Origin: an uncultured Ilumatobacter sp.
GTDB taxonomy: Bacteria > Actinomycetota > Acidimicrobiia > Acidimicrobiales > Ilumatobacteraceae
Length of the DNA: 47,997 nucleotides
Assembly (NCBI GenBank): GCA_938049325.1
Contig: CALICC010000096.1
Span: 1 to 47,997, forward strand
Reading direction: 5' to 3'
Under the pieces are notes generated by a model. That model was given only the letters and a program-made list of their open reading frames with translations. It was not told where the DNA came from and did no database searches. This document shows, piece by piece, positions 27,054 to 35,211 of the stretch. The stretch's first letter is position 1, and the number at the start of each line of letters is the position of its first letter. Made by a program: the position numbers and the translations under genes.

Positions 27054-27105
27054 CCGGGCTGTGTGCAGAAACAGCCCGGCCGGGCGTACAAGACGCCCGG
27101 CCGGG
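27054..27105 (-). terminator. Overlapping hairpins between binding protein and permease genes
   Basis: CCCGGCCGGGCG (27075-27086) and CGCCCGGCCGGG (27094-27105) form a perfect 12-bp stem with a 7-nt loop. CCGGGCTGT (27054-27062) can instead pair with ACAGCCCGG (27071-27079), which uses part of the first stem, so the two are mutually exclusive. They could act as an mRNA 3' stabiliser or partial attenuator. No T-run follows. Confidence 0.6.
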
Positions 27106-27130
27106 TCAGTGTTCAGTATTCGTTATTCGC

Positions 27131-27152
27131 GGCTCGGTACTCGTACCGAGCC
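27131..27152. repeat. Perfect 10-bp inverted repeat
   Basis: GGCTCGGTAC and GTACCGAGCC are separated by 2 bp, 17 bp past the stop of the binding-protein gene. In RNA this gives a 9-bp stem with a 4-nt loop. It is the first of three hairpins in this gap and probably protects the binding-protein mRNA 3' end or causes partial termination. Confidence 0.75.
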
Positions 27153-27168
27153 ATGGGTGATCCGAAGA

Positions 27169-28620
27169 TCAGCTGCTGACTTCCGAAGCGATGATGTGGC
27201 AGTCGGCGAGTGCGTCGTCGACGCTCATCGAGCCAGCAATCGCAGCCGAGAACAGCTCGGTGCAGCGGGTGCCGACGTCCTGGAACTCAGGAACACCGAC
27301 GTACTGCACGCCAGGCAGACCGGGCCGCGGCGTGGTGCCGGGGTTGTCGATCGGAGCAGCGAGCATGGCGTCGAGGGTGCGCTGGGCGAATGCGTCAGCA
27401 GCCTCGAGGTACTCGGGGCGCTCGTAGAGCGACTGACGGGTGCCCGGGGGAACTGCACGCCAACCGTCTTCCGAAGCAATGAGCTCGTGGTAGTCGGCGT
27501 TGGTTGCCCAGTCGATGAACTGCCATGCGGCGTCCTGGTCAGAGGTGCTCACCGGGATGGCGAGGGTCCATGCCCAGAGCCAACCGGATGCTTCGGTCTC
27601 CTTGGTCGGAGCGAGTGCGAAGGCCGTGTTGGCCACGACGTCCTCGGGGAAGAGGCTGGCTGCCACGGTGGCGTCGTACCACATGGCGACCTTGCCCTCT
27701 TCGTAGAGCGTCTTGCACTCGTTGAAGCTGGAGTTGGCAGCGTCGTCTTCGCCTGCGTCGTTGAGGAGGTCAACGTAGAAGTTGAGCGCCTCAGCGAACT
27801 CGGGCTGATCGACCTGCGACTCACCGATGGAGCCGTCTTCGTTGGCTGCCCACCAGGTGCCACCGAAGGTGTTGAGCACGGTGGTGAAGGCTGCACCGAG
27901 GTCGCCCCAGCCGGGCTTGCCACGGAGGCAGATGCCGGCCATCTCGTCGGAGTCGATCTCGCGAGCGATCGCCGCGACCTCGTCCCAGGTGGGAGCGTCC
28001 GGCATGTTGTCGATGATGTCCGAGCGGTACATGATGAACGACGACTCGGCGTAGAACGGCGAGGAGTAGAGCTCACCGTCGACCGAGAGACCGTTGCGCA
28101 CGGCCGGGATCAGGTCGTCGATGTCGTAGGTGTCGGACTCGGCGGCGAGGTCGTTCAGGCCGACCAGCCAACCGTTGGCGCCGAACTGCGGCGTCTCGTA
28201 CATACCAATCTGGACGACGTCGAACTGCTCGCCGCCGGCGCCGACGTCACGGGTGGTGACTTCGCGCAGGGTCTGCTCGTCGAGCACGGTCAAGTTCACT
28301 TCGATGCCGGTCTCGGGCGTGAAGTACTCCGCCGCGAGCTCGCCCATGCGGGTGATGTTGTCGTTGCCCACGAGAGCGACGGTGATGGAGCGGTCGCCCG
28401 CGGGTGCTTCGTCGCCGCCGGTGTCGGCAGCTTCTTCGCCGCCGGTGTCGGCAGCTTCGTCGCCGCCGGTGTCGGCTGCTTCTTCGCCACCGGTGTCGCT
28501 GGCTTCAGCGGCCGTATCGGTGGTGGCGTCGTCAGAATCGCTACCGCACGCGGAAGCGATCAGAGCGAACGAGGTAAGCATCGCCGGGACGGCGACCTTC
28601 AACTTTCCACGTTGAGTCAT
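27169..28620 (-). CDS. Extracellular sugar/polyol-binding lipoprotein of an ABC importer
   Basis: 483-residue family 1 solute-binding protein. The signal peptide RGKLKVAVPAMLTSFALIAS ends at a lipobox (IASAC), so it is anchored outside the membrane as a lipoprotein. An acidic linker of repeated DTGGEEAA/DTGGDEAA units follows, and then the mature fold starting at about residue 63 (SITVALVGNDNITRMGELAA). The ATG at 28620 is preceded by a GGGGGA purine block. It is first in the importer operon and divergent from the mannitol-dehydrogenase-family gene, so a hexitol or pentitol is the likely ligand. Specificity is inferred only from that context. Confidence 0.94.
   Translation of the reverse strand: MTQRGKLKVAVPAMLTSFALIASACGSDSDDATTDTAAEASDTGGEEAADTGGDEAADTGGEEAADTGGDEAPAGDRSITVALVGNDNITRMGELAAEYFTPETGIEVNLTVLDEQTLREVTTRDVGAGGEQFDVVQIGMYETPQFGANGWLVGLNDLAAESDTYDIDDLIPAVRNGLSVDGELYSSPFYAESSFIMYRSDIIDNMPDAPTWDEVAAIAREIDSDEMAGICLRGKPGWGDLGAAFTTVLNTFGGTWWAANEDGSIGESQVDQPEFAEALNFYVDLLNDAGEDDAANSSFNECKTLYEEGKVAMWYDATVAASLFPEDVVANTAFALAPTKETEASGWLWAWTLAIPVSTSDQDAAWQFIDWATNADYHELIASEDGWRAVPPGTRQSLYERPEYLEAADAFAQRTLDAMLAAPIDNPGTTPRPGLPGVQYVGVPEFQDVGTRCTELFSAAIAGSMSVDDALADCHIIASEVSS
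28411..28506. repeat. 24-bp in-frame tandem repeat in the binding-protein linker
   Basis: About 3.5 copies of a 24-bp unit (28423-28446, 28447-28470, 28471-28494, plus partial flanking copies) encode the acidic DTGGxEAA repeats of the linker. Copies differ at a few positions. The unit is in frame, so length changes by slippage would not disrupt the gene. Confidence 0.9.
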
Positions 28621-28805
28621 TCGGTATTCCCCCTTGATGTATGGCGCAGACACGATGCCAGCGCCGTCAACATGATTGTTTACTTGGTTTTATGTTGGAT
28701 ATCAAGATGAATTGTGGGTTTTCTTCCGCGAGGCCTGCACAGACAGCAAATATTCGGACGTATCCGGTCTCGACATCTGCGTTCATGTTGGTTTAGAGTG
28801 ACGCC
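28621..28805. promoter_or_regulatory. Divergent promoter region of the polyol locus
   Basis: This 185-bp gap contains an AT-rich core at about 28671-28730, unusual for this DNA. For the plus-strand dehydrogenase gene, TCGACA (28770-28775) and TAGAGT (28794-28799) form a -35/-10 pair with an 18-bp spacer; the -10 ends 6 nt before the GTG, so the mRNA would be leaderless. ATGTTGG occurs twice, in the AT-rich core and beside the -10 box. It is a candidate site for the DeoR-type repressor encoded downstream. Confidence 0.5.
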
Positions 28806-30305
28806 GTGCAAGCAGGTGACCTCCAGACGACGACGGCCACCTCGACGGCGGTCGCGCTCTCGCCCGACTCGCTCACCGAATTCGCCAACGTCGCGACGAT
28901 TCCCGACTACGACCGGAGCGCACTCCGGCACGGGATCGTCCACATCGGCGTCGGTGGCTTTCATCGAGCTCACCTCGCCACGTATATGGACGAGCTCGCC
29001 AGCCTCGGCAACACGGACTGGGGAATTGCCGGCATCGGTGTACTGCCTGGCGATGCGGCGATGGCCGACGCGCTCGGCCCACAAGGATGCCTCTACACCT
29101 TGGTCGTCAGGAGCGCCGACACGCATTCGCTCGAGATCATCGGGAGCATCGTCGAATATCTGCACGTCGCAGACGACGCGCAGCTCTTGATCGGCAAGAT
29201 CGCGGCGCCCGACACGCAGATCGTCTCGATGACGATCACCGAAGGCGGCTATCCCGTCGACGACGTCACGGGCGAGTTCGTCGCTGCGAAGAGCCCCCGC
29301 GGCTCGGTGTTCGACCTTCTCGCCAAGGGACTCAACCACCGACGCATGACCGGCGCCTCGGGGATCACGGTGATGAGCTGCGACAACATCATGACGAACG
29401 GCGCCGTTGCCCGCACCGCCACGCTGGGGGCTGCGCACGCACACAGCTCCGAACTCGTCGAGTGGATCGACGCCAACGTCTCGTTCCCGAACAGCATGGT
29501 CGACCGCATCACCCCAGTGACGAGCGCAACCGACATCGAGGCACTCGCGGGCTTGGGCATCGCCGACCGCTGGCCCGTCGTCACCGAACCGTTCCGCCAA
29601 TGGGTCGTCGAAGACGACTTCGCTGGCGACCGCCTGCCGCTCGAAGATCTCGACGTCATCATCACCGCCGACATCGAGCCGTACGAACTCACCAAGCTCC
29701 GGCTGCTCAACGCCGGACACTCGTGCTTGGCGTACCTCGCGTCGCTTGACGGCCACATCACCGTCGACACCGCGATGGCCGACTCGAAACTCCGCGAGTT
29801 CGTCGAGCTCCTCCTCCACGAGGAAGCAAAGCCGACGCTGCCCGTCGCGACCGGCATCGATCTCGACGACTACATCGAGTCGCTCGTCGAGCGGTTCTCG
29901 AATCCGAGTATCGGCGATCAGATCGCCCGCCTTTGTCTCGACGGCACTGCGAAGTTTCCCAAGTTCTTGATCCCGACCGTTCGGGCTCAGGTCGAACTCG
30001 GCCACGGCGCTGAGCTGAGCGCGCTCGCGTTGGCCGGCTGGTGCGAGTACCTCAACGGCAACCGCGACGGTCTGGCGAGCGACCCACAGCTCGACGTTGC
30101 GATCGAACACGCCCGCCGCTCGATCGACACGCCGGCCGCGTTCCTCCAACTCGGCGCCGTGTTCGGAACCGACCTGGCAAACGCCACGTCGTTCGTCGAA
30201 GCCTTCGAACACGGCCTCAAGCTGCTTCGCTCCGGGGGAGTACAGTCAGCGGTCGGGGCGGTTGTTGCGGCAACCCGGGCGAAGCATGACGAGCACAGCG
30301 ACTAA
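28806..30305 (+). CDS. Mannitol dehydrogenase family protein
   Basis: 499-residue long-chain polyol dehydrogenase that would oxidise a hexitol or pentitol (mannitol to fructose in the type enzyme) with NAD. The N-terminal Rossmann motif IVHIGVGGFHRAHLATY is at about residues 44-60. The family signature with the catalytic lysine is LTKLRLLNAGHSCLAYLAS. The length matches mannitol 2-dehydrogenases (about 480-500). The GTG start at 28806 fits a leaderless promoter. It is the first gene of an operon with a DeoR repressor (20-bp overlap) and an inositol-monophosphatase-like gene, and divergent from the ABC importer. Mannitol, sorbitol and arabitol cannot be told apart here. Confidence 0.92.
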   Translation: MQAGDLQTTTATSTAVALSPDSLTEFANVATIPDYDRSALRHGIVHIGVGGFHRAHLATYMDELASLGNTDWGIAGIGVLPGDAAMADALGPQGCLYTLVVRSADTHSLEIIGSIVEYLHVADDAQLLIGKIAAPDTQIVSMTITEGGYPVDDVTGEFVAAKSPRGSVFDLLAKGLNHRRMTGASGITVMSCDNIMTNGAVARTATLGAAHAHSSELVEWIDANVSFPNSMVDRITPVTSATDIEALAGLGIADRWPVVTEPFRQWVVEDDFAGDRLPLEDLDVIITADIEPYELTKLRLLNAGHSCLAYLASLDGHITVDTAMADSKLREFVELLLHEEAKPTLPVATGIDLDDYIESLVERFSNPSIGDQIARLCLDGTAKFPKFLIPTVRAQVELGHGAELSALALAGWCEYLNGNRDGLASDPQLDVAIEHARRSIDTPAAFLQLGAVFGTDLANATSFVEAFEHGLKLLRSGGVQSAVGAVVAATRAKHDEHSD

Positions 30306-31083
30306 CGCAAACACCACACCGCTGTTCCAATCACAGCGACAGCGTGAGATCGCCAGCTTGACGATGCAGGCAGGACGCGTCGAAGTCGCCGACCTGGCGG
30401 TGCGCTACAAGGTCACGACCGAGACGATCCGTCGCGACCTATCGGAACTCCAATCACATCGCCTCGTTCGCCGAGTGCACGGAGGAGCGGTCCCATGGGA
30501 GACAGCGGGCTTCGAACCGTTGCTCTCGGTGCGCAACGACCAACACGACGCCGAGAAACGTCGACTCGCCGCTGCAGCGGTCAACGAACTGCCCGACACC
30601 GGCTCGGTCATCATCGACTCGGGGAGCACGCTGGCGACGTTCGCCCGAGCCGTTCCCGCCGACACGTCGATCCGGATCGTGACCAACGCGCTCAACATTG
30701 CGCAGGTGCTCTCGGAGAACTCATCAGCCGACGTCATCGTCATCGGCGGCAAAGTCCGCAAGAACACGCTCGCCATGGTCGACACTCAGGCCATCGCTGC
30801 GATCGAGCCGATCACCGTCGACACGCTCTTCATCAGTAGTGACGCGCTCTCTGCCCCAACGGGACTCAGCACGCCCTACCGTGAGGAAGCAGCGCTGAAG
30901 CAAGCGATGATTCGTTCGGCCCGCCGCGTCGTTGCGCTGGTCGACCACTCGAAGTTCGGGAGCGAAATGTTCATTCGCTTCGCCGAGTGGTCCGACATCG
31001 ACGTCCTGATCACGAACAACGAAGCCGACGCGACAGACGTGGCAGCCATCGAGGCAGCAGGAACCACGGTCGTCCTGACGTGA
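30286..31083 (+). CDS. DeoR-family transcriptional repressor
   Basis: 265-residue sugar-phosphate-responsive repressor. The N-terminal winged helix has QREIASLTMQAGRVEVADLA, then the recognition helix TTETIRRDLSELQ and the wing LVRRVHGGAV. The C-terminal sensor domain has GSVIIDSGSTLATFAR, IVTNALNIAQVL, and a late RVVALVDHSKFGSEMF with the lysine typical of DeoR sensors. The ATG at 30286 lies within the end of the dehydrogenase gene (20-bp overlap). It probably regulates the divergent importer/dehydrogenase region in response to a phosphorylated sugar or polyol. Confidence 0.93.
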   Translation: MTSTATNANTTPLFQSQRQREIASLTMQAGRVEVADLAVRYKVTTETIRRDLSELQSHRLVRRVHGGAVPWETAGFEPLLSVRNDQHDAEKRRLAAAAVNELPDTGSVIIDSGSTLATFARAVPADTSIRIVTNALNIAQVLSENSSADVIVIGGKVRKNTLAMVDTQAIAAIEPITVDTLFISSDALSAPTGLSTPYREEAALKQAMIRSARRVVALVDHSKFGSEMFIRFAEWSDIDVLITNNEADATDVAAIEAAGTTVVLT

Positions 31084-31877
31084 CGTTGCTCGCCAACGCC
31101 GGACCCACTCCTGCGCGGCACCTCGAGGCGGTCGCCGCCGAGGTTGCTCTGAGCGCGGCCGATTTGGTTCGTGGGTTCGTCGGCCACGCAGCACTCGCCG
31201 GCACGAAGTCGACGCCCACCGACGTCGTCACCGACACCGACGTTCTGTCCGAGGCGCTCATCCGCCAACAGCTGTTGGCGCGTTGCCCTGGCTCGACGAT
31301 CATCGGCGAGGAACTGACCGATGATCTCGGGACGAACGCCGTGGGCTGGGTCGTCGACCCGATCGACGGCACGGTCAACTTTCTCTACGACCTTCCCGTC
31401 GTGTCGGTCAGTATCGCCGCAACCATCAACGGTCTGACGGTGGCCGGCGCAGTCTGCGACATCGTGCGCGGTGAGGTCTTCTCCGCTGCGCGCGGAAGCG
31501 GCGCCACACGCGACGGGCAACCGATCTCGTGTCGAACCGAGGGAACACTCGACCAGGCGCTCGTCGGCACCGGGTTCGCCTACGACTCGGTACGCCGCGG
31601 CGAGCAGGCCAAAACGATTGCTCGACTCCTCCCCCGTTCTCGCGATATCCGCTGCATGGGCTCGGCGGCGCTCAACCTGTGCTGGGTTGCATGTGGACGT
31701 CTCGACGCCTACTTCGAACAAGACACGAAGCCGTACGACTACGCCGCCGGCGCCTTGATCGCAGCTGAGGCCGGTGCCACTGTCGAGCTACCAGCGGCCA
31801 ACGATCACGATCTTACGGTCGCGGCTCGACCCGCCGTCTTCGAGGACCTACGCGACCTCGTCACTCACGCGGGCTGA
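31080..31877 (+). CDS. Inositol monophosphatase family protein
   Basis: 265-residue Mg-dependent phosphatase of the IMPase/FBPase superfamily. TDVVTDTDVLSEALI opens the fold; the metal site is built from IIGEEL and WVVDPIDGTVNFLYDLPVVS; the late motif is YDYAAGALIAAEAGA, where most members have a Trp-Asp. It would dephosphorylate a sugar or polyol phosphate such as inositol-1-phosphate, histidinol phosphate or a hexitol phosphate. The GTG start overlaps the DeoR gene as GTGA. It ends in a 17-bp convergent overlap with the phosphotransferase gene. The operon position suggests a role in polyol metabolism. Confidence 0.9.
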   Translation: MTLLANAGPTPARHLEAVAAEVALSAADLVRGFVGHAALAGTKSTPTDVVTDTDVLSEALIRQQLLARCPGSTIIGEELTDDLGTNAVGWVVDPIDGTVNFLYDLPVVSVSIAATINGLTVAGAVCDIVRGEVFSAARGSGATRDGQPISCRTEGTLDQALVGTGFAYDSVRRGEQAKTIARLLPRSRDIRCMGSAALNLCWVACGRLDAYFEQDTKPYDYAAGALIAAEAGATVELPAANDHDLTVAARPAVFEDLRDLVTHAG

Positions 31878-32691
31878 GACGATCTCGCAGACGGCTCGAC
31901 TCGTCGTCTCGTGCCGCGCACATCGCCAGCAGACCATCGACTTCGGTGTCGGTACGTTCGGCGAGCCGGCTTGCTGCGATGACGACTTCCCACGTCGCCA
32001 GCCGTGACAGCTCACCCCGAAGGGCCACTGACATGGCGTCCACGTACCCGTCGTGGAGCGCGTCGAGGACGGGGGCATCGGCGCCGGGAAGATGACGGAG
32101 GTCGGTCGCGTCGGCGGAACGAAGCAAGAGTGACGAGCGGACGATGTCGGCAACCGGGTGACCGACCGACGCATCGAACCAGTCGATGACGAACATCTCG
32201 GCGTCGACCACCAACACGTTGCCGGGGTGAAAATCGCCATGCAGGAGGGCTGCGCCACGCGGCAACTCCTGAGCGAACGACGCCGCTGCGGACCGATCGG
32301 ACTCGGGAAGCTGAACCGCCTCGCCGATCTTCGCGCTCATGCGATCGACGAGTGATGGCACTCGCTCCGGGACTCCCGCTGCGTGAATCTCGCGCTGCAT
32401 CGCCGAGAAATCGGCGATGAGGGTCGGGCATCGGTGCGGCTCGGCCGACATCAATTCCCACATCGATGGGCCGACGATCCGTTCGAACACGATCGTCGGG
32501 CAACCGTTCACTTCGATCAAGTCACGCACCTCGGGCGCCGGAACACCGAGAGCACGCGCAGCCTCGCTGAGTCTCGCCTCAACGGCTGCCCAATGATTCG
32601 GGACATGAGGTTCGAGCACCTTGGCCACCGAGTCGCGACCGTATGCGAACACCTGCGATGTCCGCCCGACGGTCAACAGTTCACCCAGCAC
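31861..32691 (-). CDS. APH-family phosphotransferase
   Basis: 276-residue kinase-like phosphotransferase. VGRTSQVFAYGRDSVAKVL carries the ATP-binding lysine, CPTIVFERIVG is the linker between lobes, the catalytic loop is LLHGDFHPGNVLV, and MFVIDWFD carries the metal-binding Asp. The GTG at 32691 is the first reasonable start inside the open frame and has GGAG just upstream, but a TTG a few codons later is possible, so the start is uncertain. It follows the methyltransferase gene by 38 bp on the same strand. The substrate may be a small alcohol or amino alcohol; drug modification is not implied. Confidence 0.83.
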   Translation of the reverse strand: MLGELLTVGRTSQVFAYGRDSVAKVLEPHVPNHWAAVEARLSEAARALGVPAPEVRDLIEVNGCPTIVFERIVGPSMWELMSAEPHRCPTLIADFSAMQREIHAAGVPERVPSLVDRMSAKIGEAVQLPESDRSAAASFAQELPRGAALLHGDFHPGNVLVVDAEMFVIDWFDASVGHPVADIVRSSLLLRSADATDLRHLPGADAPVLDALHDGYVDAMSVALRGELSRLATWEVVIAASRLAERTDTEVDGLLAMCAARDDESSRLRDRLSPRE

Positions 32692-32729
32692 CGCTCCAGT
32701 ATCGCCGCGTCGCGCGACCAGCGCTGAGG

Positions 32730-33701
32730 TCAGCGCGCGACGCGGTGGATGAACCGAGTGAAGCCCGCCCGTTTCACCACCGTGCATGTGGCCACATCCC
32801 GGTAGCCGGCCCGTTCGAGCCACTCGCTGATGTCGGTGGGCGCGACGTACACACCCTCGGATGCCATCTCAACACCACGTTCGAGAATCGACCGCACCAC
32901 GCCTTCGTCGGTTTCGATGGCATGGCCGTAGGGCAGGTCTGTGACGACCGCATCGGCACGGTGTTCGATCGTCCGCGAGTCGGCGAGCTCGACCACTGCG
33001 TCATAGCCGAAGTGAGCGAGGTTCTCACGCGTCATCCCGACGACCGGTCGCTTCCAGTCGACTCCGATCGCGGCGAGCCCGAGCGATGCGGCCTCCAGCA
33101 CGATCGAGCCCGCCCCACAGCACGGGTCGATGATCGAGCGAGCGCTCGGAACGAGATTGACCAGCGCGCGCGAGAATCGGGCGTCGAGCGACGACGAGGT
33201 CGTCCACGGCTTCGTGTCGTGCACGCGATAGCCAGCGTCGGTTGTCGTCATCACCTCGCCGAAGAGCACTCCCGATGAGTGCGCCGCGATGACGAACCGA
33301 TGCAGCGGATCGTTCAGGTCGGGGCCGAACTCGATCACGTTGGCCATCGTGGTGGCAGCAGCCTGGCCGGACATGTCGAGACGATCCGACGGGTCATGCA
33401 GGTCGATCCGGAACCGGTCAGCGTCGAAGTGCAGCGCGCTGACCGCATCGACCAGTTCTGCATACGAGGTCGCGTGCGCCAGGACGCGCAGCCCGGTCTG
33501 GACGTAGGCCCCGCGGGTGACGAGGTCGACGGTGTGGCACATCGCGACGCCGTCTGCATCGGGGCGTCCGCCCGTGAGTTCCCAACACTCCGCCGCGATC
33601 AGCCCGTGGCGGTCAACGCGCGCGCAGATCGTGGCCGCGGACACAGCGCGGCCCGCGACGCTCGGCGCGTCAGACGACTCCGTTGCCGGCTTGCCGTTCA
33701 C
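32730..33701 (-). CDS. Class I SAM methyltransferase (TRM11/THUMPD-like)
   Basis: 323-residue SAM-dependent methyltransferase. The C-terminal half has motif I DPCCGAGSIVLEAASLG, then VDWKRPVVG, and the catalytic DLPYG (AVVTDLPYGHAIE), which corresponds to the D/N-P-P-Y/F motif of amino methyltransferases. DLP(Y/F)G is typical of the TRM11/THUMPD tRNA guanine-N2 group. The N-terminal half has no clear THUMP domain but may play that role. The GTG start overlaps the upstream serine hydrolase stop as GTGA. tRNA modification is the best guess. The unrelated neighbours give no further support. Confidence 0.82.
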   Translation of the reverse strand: MNGKPATESSDAPSVAGRAVSAATICARVDRHGLIAAECWELTGGRPDADGVAMCHTVDLVTRGAYVQTGLRVLAHATSYAELVDAVSALHFDADRFRIDLHDPSDRLDMSGQAAATTMANVIEFGPDLNDPLHRFVIAAHSSGVLFGEVMTTTDAGYRVHDTKPWTTSSSLDARFSRALVNLVPSARSIIDPCCGAGSIVLEAASLGLAAIGVDWKRPVVGMTRENLAHFGYDAVVELADSRTIEHRADAVVTDLPYGHAIETDEGVVRSILERGVEMASEGVYVAPTDISEWLERAGYRDVATCTVVKRAGFTRFIHRVAR

Positions 33702-35068
33702 GCAAAGCCGCCCGCCGCGAACGCTTCGGCCATGATGCCGGCCAGAGCTCGCGTGGAGTTGGGTTCGACACCGCTGACGGTGATCGCCCAGGTGATGCCA
33801 TCGGGCTGACGGACCGTCATTGCGTGCGTTGCTTCCAAGGTGCCGGTGTGGCCGAACGCGTCGACACCGAAGATCATCAGGCCGATGCCGTACCCGGTGA
33901 CCCTGGGCGGCGAGGGCAGCGTGGTTGCTGGTGTCGTGGTTGTCGGCGCTGGCGGTGGCGGCGGGTCCAGGGTAATCGTGCGCATGGTGGCGACCGAGAC
34001 CTCGCCGAGGGGCTTCCAGCCCGGTGTGTCGAGGTCGAGCGAGTTCACGATGGTCGCCACATCGGTCGGCGATGCGATCCACGAACCGGCAGCACCCAGC
34101 ACCTCCATGTAGTTGCGGCCCGCATCTGATTCGTGTTCGACATCGCCCGGCAGCACGTCGAACGTGCCTGCCAGCCGCATGCCCGAGATACCCAGCGGGT
34201 CGAGGACGTTCTCGGCTGCGACGTCGGCGTACGGTCGACCCGTCACGTTCTCGATCAGCAAACCCACCAGACAGAAGTTGACGTTGCTGTAGCGAAACGT
34301 CGTTCCCGGTGACCGTTCGAGCGCTCGGCTGAGCGCCACGGCACCGGCCTCCGGGCACGACTCGACCTCTCGTTTGAACATGAGGTCTTCGTACTGAGCG
34401 ATTCCCGATCGATGCGTCATGAGATGACGCAACGTGATGTTGCCGACCTCGACCGCCGGATTCGACACGCCGACCGCTCCGGCGAGGCGCGGACCGACGG
34501 GTGCGTCGAGATCGAGTAACCCGAGCTCGACGAGGCGCAACGCGGTGATCGCCGTGATCACCTTGCTGATACTCGCAATCCGATAGCGATCGCCGACCGC
34601 GACCGGCTCGCCCGCGAGCGTGCGCACGCCGAGAGCCACCTCGTGCACGACGTCGCCGTCACGAAGCACCGTGGCCGAAACCGCCGTCGAGCCGGCATCG
34701 AGGATCGTGGTCAAGTGATCGTCGAATGCATCCCACCCGACCAGCGCTGGTGTCGTGGTCGTCGTCGCCGGGGTTGTCGGGATGCTGGTCGGGATCGTTG
34801 TCGGGATAGCCGTTGAGGGCGGTGTCGACGTCGAGGCGGTGGTCGCGATCGTCGTCGCCGTCACAGTGGTACTCGGCGTCACGGTGGGCGACGCCGTCGA
34901 CGACTCGGGGAACGGGTCAGCGGAAATGGTGGTCACTGGCGATTCGCGCAGCAGGTCCCGGTCGATGGGCGTCGATACACCGTCGGCGCCGCCTCCGCAT
35001 CCGATCAACATCATGGCGATGCCGATCGACGCAGCCTGTTTCGGCGATGGGAGGCAACGAGTGAACAT
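33698..35068 (-). CDS. Serine hydrolase lipoprotein (beta-lactamase class C/DD-peptidase fold)
   Basis: 456-residue secreted lipoprotein. The signal peptide is residues 1-23 with a lipobox at MLIGC (Cys24). A Thr/Pro/Ser-rich linker spans about residues 50-108 and could pass through the cell wall. The catalytic domain has the SxxK motif Ser166-Ile-Ser-Lys169 (IASISKVIT), the tyrosine motif Tyr260-Ser-Asn262 (FRYSNVNF), and a late FGHTGTLEA in place of KTG. Likely activity is an esterase, DD-peptidase or peptide amidase; beta-lactamase activity should not be assumed. The ATG at 35068 is chosen for the best signal peptide; 35086 and 35089 are alternatives. A second Pro/Thr-rich stretch interrupts the domain near residue 400. 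Confidence 0.88.
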   Translation of the reverse strand: MFTRCLPSPKQAASIGIAMMLIGCGGGADGVSTPIDRDLLRESPVTTISADPFPESSTASPTVTPSTTVTATTIATTASTSTPPSTAIPTTIPTSIPTTPATTTTTPALVGWDAFDDHLTTILDAGSTAVSATVLRDGDVVHEVALGVRTLAGEPVAVGDRYRIASISKVITAITALRLVELGLLDLDAPVGPRLAGAVGVSNPAVEVGNITLRHLMTHRSGIAQYEDLMFKREVESCPEAGAVALSRALERSPGTTFRYSNVNFCLVGLLIENVTGRPYADVAAENVLDPLGISGMRLAGTFDVLPGDVEHESDAGRNYMEVLGAAGSWIASPTDVATIVNSLDLDTPGWKPLGEVSVATMRTITLDPPPPPAPTTTTPATTLPSPPRVTGYGIGLMIFGVDAFGHTGTLEATHAMTVRQPDGITWAITVSGVEPNSTRALAGIMAEAFAAGGFA

Positions 35069-35199
35069 GATAATGAGTGACCGCATCATCGGCACGTTCG
35101 CCGACCGGGTCAAGTCAACGGTGAAGGTAACGCCATCGTGTCGCCGAGGCGACGGTTCGGCCACAGCCCACCCGCCGGTCGGCCGTAGCACGGTCACAG

Positions 35200-35205
35200 T
35201 ACGGT
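35200..35205 (+). promoter_or_regulatory. -10 box TACGGT, leaderless-type start
   Basis: TACGGT ends 6 nt before the ATG at 35212, with no ribosome binding site between. A good -35 is not evident. The spacing places the transcription start at the first base of the start codon. Confidence 0.4.
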
Positions 35206-35211
35206 GACCGG

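Noticed and set aside
28411..28506. Regular repeats considered as a CRISPR array
   Set aside because: The units are in frame within a lipoprotein linker, have no spacers and encode a repeated acidic peptide.
26083..28710. Long open frame antisense to the ABC importer genes (over 800 codons)
   Set aside because: It is a mirror of the high-GC codon pattern of the importer genes, has no recognisable family motif and would overlap four well-supported genes on the other strand.
33698..35068. True class C beta-lactamase
   Set aside because: The late motif is HTG rather than KTG, there is a wall-spanning linker and lipoprotein anchor, and no ampR-like regulator is present; a DD-peptidase or esterase fits as well.
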